From NCBI RefSeq assembly GCF_013284245.2, contig NZ_CP085876.1, positions 520,501-584,500 of the forward strand: a stretch of 64,000 nt of DNA, given 5' to 3'. The notes beneath the pieces are model-generated. The model was not told the DNA's origin and made no database searches. It saw only the letters and a program-made list of their open reading frames with translations. This document shows positions 56,364 to 64,000 of the stretch, in pieces. Both the position numbers and the translations under genes were made by a program. The stretch comes from Brevibacillus sp. DP1.3A. Its GTDB lineage: Bacteria > Bacillota > Bacilli > Brevibacillales > Brevibacillaceae. Each line of letters opens with the position of its first letter. The first letter of the stretch is position 1.

Positions 56364-57629
56364 ATGTATTTAGTTTACGCAGATGAAAAAGGCAATGTAT
56401 ACGACCACCCAGGTCTTTTTGCAGTGGCTCGTAACGGAGATATATTGACAGAAATTCTGGAAGAAGAACTGATCCCGCTCCCGGAAGGATCGACGTTGGT
56501 CAGTTTGCCGGACACCGAGCCGATCGGAATGGACCCTGACACAGGTGAAATGGTCAAGTTGGATGGCTGTACAGCAGTAGGCGCACTTGTGCCACAAGGA
56601 ATTACAAGGCTATTGCTGCCAGGCTACGTGAAAACGAACAAGGAAAGCAAGCTGCCGTTGTTTGGGTATTCCGCAGTCGTTTGGAAGGATAACCGTTTCT
56701 GGGTAACGGGTCGGGCTAGTGACGATATCTACAAATGGGACCCGTTGAATTTCCCGATGGATGAACTGCGCCAGCGAGTGGCAAAGACGTTGGAGACGTT
56801 TCCGCAAAACCGCATTTTGAACCACTTGTCTCACTGTGCGTTGGAGTACGAATGCTTGACGGCCTCCAATAACTTTTTCAACCGCTGGGAAGGCAGCTTG
56901 CCTGTTTCCTATACCTGTAATGCCGGTTGCTACGGCTGTATTTCCGAGCAACCAGATGACAGTGGATTCCCTTCTCCACAGACGCGGATGAATTTCAAGC
57001 CGACAGAGGACGAGCTGGTGGAAGTCATGCTGCACCACCTGAAGTCACCGGAGAGCATCATCAGCTTCGGACAGGGCTGTGAGGGTGAGCCTTCTACGAT
57101 GGCTTCCATCATTGTTCCTGCCATGCGTCGTGTACGGGAAACGACAGATATGGGCTTTATCAACATTAATACGAATGCGGGCTTGACGGATCATATCAAA
57201 GGCATTGTCGATGCCGGGCTTGATCTGATGCGCGTAAGTATTATCAGTGCGATTGACGAACACTATAATGCCTACTACCGCCCGCGCAACTACACGTTGG
57301 AAAATGTAGCGCGTTCTGCTGAGTACGCTGCATCCAAGGGTGTGTATACGTCGATTAACTACTTGTGCTTCCCTGGCGTGTTTGACCGCGAAGAGGAAAT
57401 GGAAGCGATGATCGAGTTCATCCGCAGAACAGGCATTAAGCTGATTCAGCTGCGGAATCTGAATATCGATCCAGAGAGTTATCTGGCGATGATTCCAAAA
57501 GCGCAAGGCGAAGTATTCGGCATGAAGCAAGCCATCGAAATTTATCAGCAGGAGCTGCCAGATGTCGTAATCGGCTCGTTTACACATATTCCTCCAGATC
57601 AACTCCAGCGTAGGAAAAACATGGCGTAA
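56364..57629 (+). CDS. Radical SAM protein of unknown function
   Basis: A 421-residue protein with a radical SAM core in the second half: the cluster motif C185-x3-C189-x2-C192 in 'SYTCNAGCYGCISEQ', then 'SFGQGCEGEPS' near 238 for SAM binding. The first 180 residues are a separate beta-rich domain ('GLFAVARNGDI', 'LFGYSAVVWKDNRFWVTG') of a type I do not know from named enzymes. GAGGCG precedes ATG 56364; in-frame ATG 56331 has no site. It lies between the M23 peptidase and rpmE and shares no operon sign with either. Substrate unknown. Confidence 0.8.
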   Translation: MYLVYADEKGNVYDHPGLFAVARNGDILTEILEEELIPLPEGSTLVSLPDTEPIGMDPDTGEMVKLDGCTAVGALVPQGITRLLLPGYVKTNKESKLPLFGYSAVVWKDNRFWVTGRASDDIYKWDPLNFPMDELRQRVAKTLETFPQNRILNHLSHCALEYECLTASNNFFNRWEGSLPVSYTCNAGCYGCISEQPDDSGFPSPQTRMNFKPTEDELVEVMLHHLKSPESIISFGQGCEGEPSTMASIIVPAMRRVRETTDMGFININTNAGLTDHIKGIVDAGLDLMRVSIISAIDEHYNAYYRPRNYTLENVARSAEYAASKGVYTSINYLCFPGVFDREEEMEAMIEFIRRTGIKLIQLRNLNIDPESYLAMIPKAQGEVFGMKQAIEIYQQELPDVVIGSFTHIPPDQLQRRKNMA

Positions 57630-57734
57630 TCGGCCAACCAGTTGCATTTCGGCAGTGTTTCATGCTACTATCTGATATGTGTTTATATACTCTGTTTCGG
57701 CAAACGATTCAGGGCGGAAAGAGGTGTAGAAGAG

Positions 57735-57932
57735 ATGAAACAAAACATTCATCCTAAGTACAACGTAGTAACCGTTAGCTGCGCATGTGGTAACGAATTT
57801 GAATCCGGTTCCGTGAAACAAGTGCTGAAAGTGGAGATCTGCTCCAACTGCCATCCTTTCTTCACAGGAAAACAAAAATTCGTTGATGCAGGCGGCCGTG
57901 TAGACCGTTTCAAACGCAAATACAATCTGTAA
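57735..57932 (+). CDS. rpmE: 50S ribosomal protein L31 (zinc-binding type)
   Basis: A 65-residue protein with the four zinc ligands of the C+ form: Cys-x-Cys in 'SCACGNEF' and Cys-x2-Cys in '[13 protein letters not shown]'. It ends in the basic 'RVDRFKRKY'. ATG 57735 follows AGAGG; the frame's longer N-terminus has no site. A Zur-controlled zinc-free copy is expected elsewhere in such genomes but is not in this window. Confidence 0.97.
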   Translation: MKQNIHPKYNVVTVSCACGNEFESGSVKQVLKVEICSNCHPFFTGKQKFVDAGGRVDRFKRKYNL

Positions 57933-57952
57933 TAATCAGAATGTATGGGAAC

Positions 57953-57980
57953 AACCAGGTAGAGCAATCTGCCTGGTTTT
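57953..57980 (+). terminator. Terminator of rpmE
   Basis: AACCAGG/CCTGGTT (57953-57959/57972-57978) with a U-rich tail. Confidence 0.82.
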
Positions 57981-58018
57981 GTCTTTTTCTGGCACTGATT
58001 TTTTCGGGAGGACAAACG

Positions 58019-59473
58019 ATGACTGCTATAGTCTGGTTCCGTCGGGATCTGCGCTTGCACGACCATGCTGCTCTGCACGCAGCTAGGCTCACAGGTGATC
58101 CGATTATTCCTGTTTATATCGTGGAAGATTCGCTTTGTCGTTCTGCGGCTGTAGGAGATAAGCGACTGCATGCGCATTTTGCCGCGATAGCTGCACTCGG
58201 CGACGCTTTGGCTCAACTGGGAGGACGCCTCTTGATACGCCACGGCAACCCACAGCAAGTGCTTTGTCAATTAGCGCAAGAGACGGGTGCAAATAAGCTG
58301 TTTTTCAATCGTGATTATGCGCCAGAGGCTCGCAAGCGAGACGAGCTCGTGTCAGAAGTGTTGAGCAGTCAGGGCGTGCTTGTACATACATGCAAGGATC
58401 TGATTTTGCATGAGCCCGGGGAAATTATGACGAAGCAGCGGACACCGTATGCCGTTTTTACGCCTTATCGCCGCGTTTGGCAGACGCTCCCAAAAGACCG
58501 ACCGTTCCCTCAGCCGACAAGATGGAATCTATTTGATCGGTTGAAGGAGTTGGCGAGTGAGCCTGTTCCAACTGTAGAGGCGTTTGGACGAAAACGACCG
58601 ATCGGCCCCGAGTGGGAAATGGAACAGTTCGGGGAGCTGGCGGCACGTAAACGATTGCAGCAATTTTTAGATGGTGACATTTATACGTATAGAGAACAAC
58701 GCGACATGCCAGGGGTGAACGCGACCTCCCGGCTGTCATTTGCCCTAAACGCAGGTACTCTGTCTATACGGACGGTGTATCATAATGTACAGGAAGTGCT
58801 TGCTTCCGCGCGGGGTGAACAGGTTCCCTCGATCGAAGCTTTTCTTACGGAACTCATATGGAGAGAATTTTATCAGCAGGTGCTTTATTTCCATCCACAC
58901 ACGACTGACCATGCCTACCTGCCACAATTTGAGAAGGTAGCTTGGGAAAACAGGAAGGACCTATTTACCCGTTGGTGTCATGGGGAGACGGGCTACCCGA
59001 TTGTCGACGCTGCCATGAAGCAGTTGAATGAGACGGGATGGATGCACAATCGGCTGCGGATGATTACTGCCTCTTTTTTGACAAAGGATTTGCTTGTGGA
59101 TTGGCGTTGGGGAATGGCCTACTTCGCACAGCAGTTGGTCGATTTCGATGAAGCAGCAAACATCGGGGGCTGGCAGTGGAGTGCTTCGACTGGTACCGAT
59201 GCGCAGCCGTATTTTCGGATTTTTAATCCTGTCACACAAGGGGAAAAGTTTGATCCAGACGGGGGTTTCGTCAAAAAATATCTTCCCGTTTTGCGTGAAG
59301 TACCTCTACAATATATTCATAAACCGTGGGACATGCCGGAGCAAATCCAAGAGCAAGCAGGCTGTAAGATTGGCTTCGACTACCCGATTCCTTGTGTGGA
59401 CCATGCACAAAGAAGAAAGCTGGCCATGGCCTTGTTTCAGGAGGCAAAAGACCGCCATGCAAAGACTGAGTAA
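58019..59473 (+). CDS. Deoxyribodipyrimidine photolyase (class I CPD type)
   Basis: A 484-residue DNA photolyase that repairs pyrimidine dimers with light. The antenna domain starts 'VWFRRDLRLHDHAAL'; the FAD domain has 'TSRLSFALNAGTLSIR' near 230, 'WREFYQQVLYFHP' near 282, 'NETGWMHNRLRMI' near 340 and 'GGWQWSASTGTDAQPYFRIFNP' region near 385 (partly quoted: GGWQWSASTGTDAQPYF). GGGAGG precedes ATG 58019. Sited between rpmE and tdk, which is not the B. subtilis arrangement. Confidence 0.95.
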   Translation: MTAIVWFRRDLRLHDHAALHAARLTGDPIIPVYIVEDSLCRSAAVGDKRLHAHFAAIAALGDALAQLGGRLLIRHGNPQQVLCQLAQETGANKLFFNRDYAPEARKRDELVSEVLSSQGVLVHTCKDLILHEPGEIMTKQRTPYAVFTPYRRVWQTLPKDRPFPQPTRWNLFDRLKELASEPVPTVEAFGRKRPIGPEWEMEQFGELAARKRLQQFLDGDIYTYREQRDMPGVNATSRLSFALNAGTLSIRTVYHNVQEVLASARGEQVPSIEAFLTELIWREFYQQVLYFHPHTTDHAYLPQFEKVAWENRKDLFTRWCHGETGYPIVDAAMKQLNETGWMHNRLRMITASFLTKDLLVDWRWGMAYFAQQLVDFDEAANIGGWQWSASTGTDAQPYFRIFNPVTQGEKFDPDGGFVKKYLPVLREVPLQYIHKPWDMPEQIQEQAGCKIGFDYPIPCVDHAQRRKLAMALFQEAKDRHAKTE

Positions 59474-59501
59474 CAACTTTTAGGCAAAGGGAGATAGAGA
59501 C

Positions 59502-60077
59502 GTGGCACAACTATATTTTCGGTATGGAGCGATGAACGCTTCCAAATCCATTCAATTATTGACCGTTGCCCACAACTATGAGCAATCGGGGAAAAAAGTA
59601 GTAGTGTTTACTCCAGCAGTTGATGATCGTTATGGCGTGGGAAAAGTTGCTTCGCGTGTTGGGATTAGCCGGGAAGCAATTCCGATTAGCGAAGAGACCG
59701 ATCTGTATCAAATTGTAGAGGCAGAGTCAGTCAAGCCGCATTGCGTGCTGGTTGACGAGGCTCAGTTCATCAGCCGCCACCATGTGGATCAGCTCGTCAG
59801 GATTGTAGACAAGCTGGGAATCCCTGTAATCGTCTATGGCTTGTTGAAAAACTTCAAGAATGAGCTCTTCCCTGGCAGTGCCGCCCTGTTGTGCGAGGCT
59901 GACAAGGTCGAAGAGATCAAAACCGTTTGTGTTTATTGCAATAAAAAGGCGACACATATTCTCAAGTTCAAAAATGGACAACCCGTCTACTCTGGGGAGA
60001 CGATTGAAATTGCTGGAAATGATACGTACAGCAGCGTCTGTCGCAAGCATTACTATACGCCACCAGTTGCCGAATAA
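59502..60077 (+). CDS. tdk: Thymidine kinase (E. coli-like type)
   Basis: A 191-residue kinase for thymidine salvage. The start 'MAQLYFRYGAMNASKSIQLL' and the segments 'DDRYGVGKVASRVGIS', 'LVDEAQF' and 'VCRKHYY' resemble E. coli Tdk closely and differ from the Bacillus form, which I recall as 'GWLELICGSMFSGKS'. The P-loop reads GAMNASKS, with Ser in place of the usual Gly before Lys. Zinc ligands 'CVYCNKKA' and the C-terminal Cys are present. AAAGGGAG precedes GTG 59502. The gene sits at the normal Bacillus tdk locus. Confidence 0.93.
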   Translation: MAQLYFRYGAMNASKSIQLLTVAHNYEQSGKKVVVFTPAVDDRYGVGKVASRVGISREAIPISEETDLYQIVEAESVKPHCVLVDEAQFISRHHVDQLVRIVDKLGIPVIVYGLLKNFKNELFPGSAALLCEADKVEEIKTVCVYCNKKATHILKFKNGQPVYSGETIEIAGNDTYSSVCRKHYYTPPVAE

Positions 60078-60088
60078 AGAAAGCATAA

Positions 60089-60162
60089 GCCACCCCCTGT
60101 TTGTCCCGTGCATGAGCCCAAGAGGCGATGCGCAGACTAAGCAAAACAGGAGGTGGCTTTTT
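60089..60162 (+). terminator. Long hairpin: tdk terminator that includes the next gene's ribosome binding site
   Basis: Arms 60089-60102 and 60144-60157 pair over 14 bp with one mismatch, followed by TTTTTC. The right arm contains AGGAGGT (60148-60154), the ribosome binding site of the lipoprotein gene at 60164. Confidence 0.75.
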
Positions 60163-60163
60163 C

Positions 60164-60661
60164 ATGCGGACACAGCCTATTTGGCGAAGCTCGTTGGTCA
60201 TTCTGGGCTTGGTGGCATTCACTTCTGCCCTCACCGCCGGCTGCGGAGGAAATACAGCTAAGCAACAGGGCTATAGTACGGATATGAGGAATACGCAGCA
60301 CAATATGAAGGTCAGAGGGGATCAAAGCGGCAATACGCTGCAAGGTCGTACTCCTGTTGCTGCAGATCGAGACCCGCTAATGGGGCGAAATCAAAATCCG
60401 AATATGGTTACCGGTCAAACGAATGTGCGCAATACGCCAGTCGAAGTAACCAATATGGAGAGGATGGCCATGTCGGTGAAAGGTGTAGAAAATGCTCGCA
60501 TCACACTCAGCGATGCCAATGCATATGTTACTCTTGACCTTGTGCATAACATCACTGCGAATCAAGCGCGTACCATCGAGCAGCAGGTCATTTCGCTTCT
60601 TCGTGAAAGAATTCCAAACTATGATTTTCACTTAACCTCGCATGACGGTTACCATCGCTGA
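60164..60661 (+). CDS. YhcN/YlaJ-type sporulation lipoprotein
   Basis: A 165-residue lipoprotein: basic N-terminus, hydrophobic segment and lipobox 'LTAGC' near residues 23-27. A polar Asn/Gln/Arg-rich spacer (about 28-90) precedes the YhcN/YlaJ-like domain ('VKGVENARITLSDANAYVTLDL', partly conserved, near 105-125), which is found in spore germination and cortex proteins. ATG 60164 follows AGGAGGT by 9 bases. Its ribosome binding site lies in the tdk terminator stem. Confidence 0.85.
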   Translation: MRTQPIWRSSLVILGLVAFTSALTAGCGGNTAKQQGYSTDMRNTQHNMKVRGDQSGNTLQGRTPVAADRDPLMGRNQNPNMVTGQTNVRNTPVEVTNMERMAMSVKGVENARITLSDANAYVTLDLVHNITANQARTIEQQVISLLRERIPNYDFHLTSHDGYHR

Positions 60662-60896
60662 TAGGTGAGCAGGACGTATGTAGCAAGGCTCGGCATAGCC
60701 GGGCCTGTTTGGCATCGGTAAAACATTTCCAGTAATAATGCACTTTGACTTCTTACGCCTTTCCTCCTATAATTTATCTGTTATAACCGTTTTTATGGTA
60801 GATAGCATTTTATCGCAATTCATATCTAACATACATGCTACCAAGGCTTCGCCTGCGCCAAAAGGCTATTATTCTTTGCGATGGGGTGAAATAAAA

Positions 60897-61973
60897 ATGT
60901 TTACACGCTTATCTGCAGTCGAAGAGCGTTTTGAAGAAGTAACGAATCTCCTATGTGACCCCGACGTCATTAGTGATACAAAACGCTTGCGTGAACTGTC
61001 TAAGGAACAATCTTCGTTGGAAGAGACGGTAACGACATACCGTGAATATAAATCAGTGGTGAGTCAAATCGACGACGCGAAAGCGATGCTGGAAGAGAAA
61101 CTGGATGACGAGATGCGTGAAATGGTCAAGCTCGAACTCAGTGAATTGTCAGCACGCAAGGAACAACTGGAAGATCGCTTGAAGATCCTCTTGCTTCCAA
61201 AAGACCCGAACGATGAGAAAAACGTGATTGTGGAAATCCGCGGTGCTGCGGGCGGCGATGAAGCTGCACTGTTTGCAGCGGTGCTTTTCCGGATGTACAC
61301 ACGTTTTGCGGAGCGCAACGCTTTTAAAATTGAAGTGCTGGAGGCAAGCCCAACCGATATCGGCGGATACAAGGAAATTGTCTTCTCGCTGTCTGGTCGC
61401 GGTGCTTATAGCAAAATGAAATTCGAAAGCGGCGCGCATCGTGTGCAACGAATCCCGGCTACTGAGTCCGGTGGACGCATCCATACTTCTACTGCGACTG
61501 TACTGGTTCTGCCAGAAGCAGAAGACGTGGAAGTGGAAGTACACGAAAAAGATATCCGCATCGATACGTTCTGCTCAAGTGGTGCGGGCGGTCAGAGCGT
61601 TAACACGACCAAGTCAGCGGTTCGCGTAACGCATATTCCTACAGGGATCATGGTTTCTTGTCAGGACGAGAAATCCCAGCATTCCAACAAAGACAAGGCG
61701 CTGCGTGTATTGCGCGCACGTCTGTATGATTTCTATATGCAACAACAAAATGCGGAAGCAGATGCTACGCGCAAAAGCTTGGTGGGTACTGGTGACCGAA
61801 GCGAGCGCATCCGCACGTACAACTATCCACAAAGCCGCGTGACCGACCACCGCATCGGTCTGACCTTGCACCGACTGGAATCGGTATTGGAAGGCGAATT
61901 GGATGAAGTGATCGACAACCTGATCATGCATGAACAAACGGAGCTTTTGAAAAGCCATGCACACTCAGCTTGA
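60897..61973 (+). CDS. prfA: Peptide chain release factor 1
   Basis: A 358-residue class I release factor for UAA and UAG. The GGQ motif is in '[17 protein letters not shown]' near residue 230, and the codon-recognition loop is in the PxT-like '[11 protein letters not shown]' near 247. ATG 60897 has a weak GGGGTGA site; the frame upstream to 60738 is low quality. It overlaps prmC by 17 bases. Confidence 0.97.
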   Translation: MFTRLSAVEERFEEVTNLLCDPDVISDTKRLRELSKEQSSLEETVTTYREYKSVVSQIDDAKAMLEEKLDDEMREMVKLELSELSARKEQLEDRLKILLLPKDPNDEKNVIVEIRGAAGGDEAALFAAVLFRMYTRFAERNAFKIEVLEASPTDIGGYKEIVFSLSGRGAYSKMKFESGAHRVQRIPATESGGRIHTSTATVLVLPEAEDVEVEVHEKDIRIDTFCSSGAGGQSVNTTKSAVRVTHIPTGIMVSCQDEKSQHSNKDKALRVLRARLYDFYMQQQNAEADATRKSLVGTGDRSERIRTYNYPQSRVTDHRIGLTLHRLESVLEGELDEVIDNLIMHEQTELLKSHAHSA

Positions 61974-62847
61974 TTGGTCTGATGTCACGACGATTCGAGA
62001 AGCCCTATTACGGGCTTCTTCCTTTTTGCGGGAAAAAGGGACAAAAGATCCTTTGTTCGAAGCGGAGCTCATGATTCGTCATTGTCTCGACTGGGATCGG
62101 ACGCGCTTTTTAATGGCAATGCCGGATTCAATCGATCCAAAAACATTGGTGAAGCTGGACGGACTGTGCGTGCGCCGGGCGAATAACGAGCCATTGCAAT
62201 ACATGTTTGGCGAACAGGAGTTTTACGGGCGTCCTTTTACGGTGCGACCAGGTGTGTTGATCCCGAGACCGGAAACGGAAATACTGGTGGAGCGAGTGAT
62301 GGCAGCTACTGCAAATCTCTGGCCTGAGCGGGAAGAACTAGCGGTGGTGGATATCGGAACAGGGAGCGGAGCCATCTGCATTACGCTCGCGTTAGAAAAA
62401 CCGCAATGGCGCGTGACTACGGTGGACCTGTCTCCTGAGGCAACGGCAATCGCTAGGGAAAATGCAAGTCGTCTTGGTGCAGATGTCCGCTTTCTACAAG
62501 GGGATTTGGTGCAACCGCTTTTGGAAGCAGGCGAAAAGGTAGACATTCTCGTGTCCAATCCACCATATATCCCGAGTCGCGATGTCGAGGAGCTGGACGA
62601 TGAAGTGCGCGTACATGAACCTCGCTTGGCTTTGGATGGCGGCGAAGATGGTCTGGATTGCTATCATCGACTGTGTGAGGCGCTGCCGAATCTATTGAAA
62701 GAAAGAGCGGTCGTAGCGTTTGAGGTAGGCATTTATCAGGCTGGAGATGTAGCAGAATTGATGAAAGCATCTGGTGTCATGGATGAGGTGGAGATTGTTC
62801 CAGATTTGGCGGGGATCGAGCGAGTTGTTATCGGAGTGAGACGATAG
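61957..62847 (+). CDS. prmC: Release factor glutamine methyltransferase
   Basis: A 296-residue SAM enzyme that methylates the Gln of the GGQ motif in release factors, including the one encoded just upstream. It has the N-terminal helical domain, '[15 protein letters not shown]' near residue 130, and the NPPY active-site motif near 204. Start ATG 61957 lies inside the end of prfA, giving translational coupling. Confidence 0.95.
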   Translation: MHTQLDWSDVTTIREALLRASSFLREKGTKDPLFEAELMIRHCLDWDRTRFLMAMPDSIDPKTLVKLDGLCVRRANNEPLQYMFGEQEFYGRPFTVRPGVLIPRPETEILVERVMAATANLWPEREELAVVDIGTGSGAICITLALEKPQWRVTTVDLSPEATAIARENASRLGADVRFLQGDLVQPLLEAGEKVDILVSNPPYIPSRDVEELDDEVRVHEPRLALDGGEDGLDCYHRLCEALPNLLKERAVVAFEVGIYQAGDVAELMKASGVMDEVEIVPDLAGIERVVIGVRR

Positions 62848-62870
62848 CGCTGACTCGTCTCGCCTTTTTT
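62836..62870 (+). terminator. Terminator overlapping the end of prmC
   Basis: GTGAGACGA/TCGTCTCGC (62836-62844/62855-62863, one G-T pair) followed by six T. Confidence 0.88.
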
Positions 62871-62909
62871 ATATAGGGAATGAATGTTTGAAATCGTGTG
62901 AATCCGTCC

Positions 62910-62940
62910 ATACTGATTGCTAAAGAGAGAAGATCAGTAT
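62910..62940. promoter_or_regulatory. Inverted repeat before spoIIR
   Basis: ATACTGAT/ATCAGTAT (62910-62917/62933-62940) is a perfect 8-bp dyad in the promoter region of spoIIR. A sigma-F promoter is expected here but I could not place one with confidence. Confidence 0.4.
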
Positions 62941-62958
62941 AGAGGGAGACGGATAACG

Positions 62959-63741
62959 ATGAAACGGATGTTGTTAATGGCATTTAGCCTGTTTATGCTT
63001 ATGATGAGCTGGGAGGGGCAGCTTACTTCGGCCAATGTGTTGGATAATGGGCCGATCCCTCAAGAATCCGTTCGCTTGCGCATTATTGCGAACAGCGATT
63101 CTGTCCAAGATCAATGGTTAAAGCGCGAAGTCAGAGATGCGATTATCGCTCAAATGAATACGTGGGCGGACGATATCAAGACTTTGGAGGAAGCAGAGCA
63201 AGTCATTCAATCACAATTGCCCGTCCTTCAACAGGTCGTAGACAAGACGATCAAGGAACGCGGATTTTCGTACAAAGCTGTAGTGGATTTTGGCGAAGTC
63301 CCTTTTCCGACGAAGCTGTATGGCTCCTATGTGTATCCTGCGGGTAATTACCGAGCAGTCCGTGTACAAATTGGAGAGGCAAAAGGTCAAAACTGGTGGT
63401 GTGTCCTGTTCCCGCCGCTCTGCTTTATTGACATGTCCAATGGCGACGCTGTAAAAGCCGAGCCAACTCCAGAGCCTGAAGAATCTGAACAAACGACAGC
63501 AGCTGTATCCGAGGAAGAGGAAGACTTCGATCGATTTGAAAGAAAGCAAGTAGCGGTCGTACCCCTAGAAGAGAACGAAGTAGGGCTACATTCCGAATCA
63601 AATAAGGTGGACGCTGAGCAAACAGAAGTAGAGGTAGACGAGTCCGTAGAGGTAGAAAAAGTAGAAGAAGTAACTGCCTCTGCTCCTGAAGTAGAAGTGA
63701 GATTTTACTTATGGGAAAAAATCGAGAGCTGGCTCTCTTAA
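62959..63741 (+). CDS. spoIIR: Stage II sporulation protein R
   Basis: A 260-residue secreted signalling protein that, from the forespore, triggers SpoIIGA to process pro-sigma-E in the mother cell. A signal peptide (about 1-25) is followed by the family core ('SVRLRIIANSDSVQDQWLKREVRDAI' region near 35-60, and 'WWCVLFPPLCFID' near 150). After residue 163 there is an unusual Glu/Val-rich acidic stretch of about 85 residues before the C-terminal 'VRFYLWEKIESW'. B. subtilis SpoIIR lacks such a stretch at this length. GGGAGACGG precedes ATG 62959. Confidence 0.93.
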   Translation: MKRMLLMAFSLFMLMMSWEGQLTSANVLDNGPIPQESVRLRIIANSDSVQDQWLKREVRDAIIAQMNTWADDIKTLEEAEQVIQSQLPVLQQVVDKTIKERGFSYKAVVDFGEVPFPTKLYGSYVYPAGNYRAVRVQIGEAKGQNWWCVLFPPLCFIDMSNGDAVKAEPTPEPEESEQTTAAVSEEEEDFDRFERKQVAVVPLEENEVGLHSESNKVDAEQTEVEVDESVEVEKVEEVTASAPEVEVRFYLWEKIESWLS

Positions 63742-63752
63742 GCTGGACATAA

Positions 63753-63787
63753 AAAACGACACCCGCCATACGTGCAGGTGTCGTTTT
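63753..63787. terminator. Bidirectional terminator after spoIIR
   Basis: AAAACGACACC/GGTGTCGTTTT (63753-63763/63777-63787), an 11-bp stem between convergent stops. Confidence 0.9.
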
Positions 63788-63799
63788 GAATTGCTACGA

Positions 63800-64000
63800 T
63801 TACTTTTTGAACAAAGCCTCACGAACCTCAGGCTTCAACAGACCTTGGTAACGATGAGCAGGGATCGAGAATTCTGGCATTCCTGCTGCATAAGCGGCAA
63901 TTTCGTATTGACCAAAATGAATGACCAGGTTGCCGTCATTAAAGGAGAAGCCTTGATCCTCTCTGATGCCTTCGAATGCATCGTAAGGGTTAAAGCCATC
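63800..64000 (-). CDS. DUF3298-type (RsiV-like) extracytoplasmic protein, C-terminal part
   Basis: An open frame on the minus strand runs from the window edge to TAA at 63800-63802 (66 residues seen). 'GFSFNDGNLVIHFGQYEIAAYAAG' (partly quoted: LVIHFGQYEIAAYAAG) followed by 'PEFSIP' is the hallmark of DUF3298, the C-terminal domain found in RsiV-like anti-sigma factors and PdaC-like proteins. The N-terminal part, which would decide between these, is outside the window. Confidence 0.7.
   Translation of the reverse strand, partial: DGFNPYDAFEGIREDQGFSFNDGNLVIHFGQYEIAAYAAGMPEFSIPAHRYQGLLKPEVREALFKK

Noticed and set aside
57941-58018. Hydrophobic N-terminal extension of the photolyase
   Set aside because: The stretch contains the rpmE terminator; ATG 58019 has a GGGAGG site and matches the family start.
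60738-60896. Upstream extension of prfA
   Set aside because: The extra residues are hydrophobic and unlike RF1; ATG 60897 gives the conserved N-terminus.

Overview
The window reads as a chromosomal segment of a spore-forming Firmicute of the Paenibacillaceae, most likely Brevibacillus. The reasons are the sporulation genes spo0F and spoIIR, strong GGAGG ribosome binding sites with many GTG/TTG starts, SLH surface proteins, and a gene order parallel to Bacillus subtilis (ywfO-ywgA, ywhD-pbpG-speE-speB, fadF, rpoE-pyrG-spo0F-fbaA-tal-murA-glpX-rho-rpmE-tdk-prfA-prmC-spoIIR). The genus is an inference; no rRNA, tRNA or CRISPR array is present.

Layout. 1-9390: the tail of a possible aminopeptidase, a large nested palindrome, an RluA-type pseudouridine synthase, a secreted protein, a MerR-like regulator with a bactofilin, and a TetR-MFP-RND efflux operon with a readable promoter/operator. 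9391-11917: an AT-rich island with two translationally coupled, paralogous DGQHR (DndB-like) proteins on the minus strand and no recognisable partner genes. 11918-13736: ywfO-ywgA. 13926-22450: a thioredoxin-like protein and a surface module (SLH protein, a 1329-residue secreted protein with four cysteine-bracketed repeats and a CARDB-like domain, and an LCAT-type esterase with two PPC domains). 22538-27554: ywhD, pbpG and spermidine synthesis (speE-speB). 27732-32937: an MFS transporter, ywiB, a sigma-54 activator and kamA, with a consensus -24/-12 promoter before kamA and matching palindromes before both regulator and target.

33204-45963 is a fatty/branched acyl-CoA catabolism region: fadF, an ECF sigma/anti-sigma pair, thiolase, 3-hydroxyacyl-CoA dehydrogenase, two acyl-CoA dehydrogenases, a FadR-like TetR repressor and fused isobutyryl-CoA mutase icmF. 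Four 18-bp sites of one consensus lie before fadF (two), the thiolase operon and the repressor gene, suggesting one local regulon. 46221-63741 is the conserved housekeeping block, with a CTP-sensing type leader before pyrG and a thymidine kinase that resembles the Escherichia coli type rather than the Bacillus type. The window ends inside a minus-strand DUF3298 gene.

The most unusual parts are the orphan DGQHR pair, the SLH/Cys-repeat/LCAT surface cluster, the sigma-54 kamA circuit and three long nested palindromes of unknown nature. Starts were chosen by ribosome binding site and family fit; functions rest on remembered family motifs, not on database searches.
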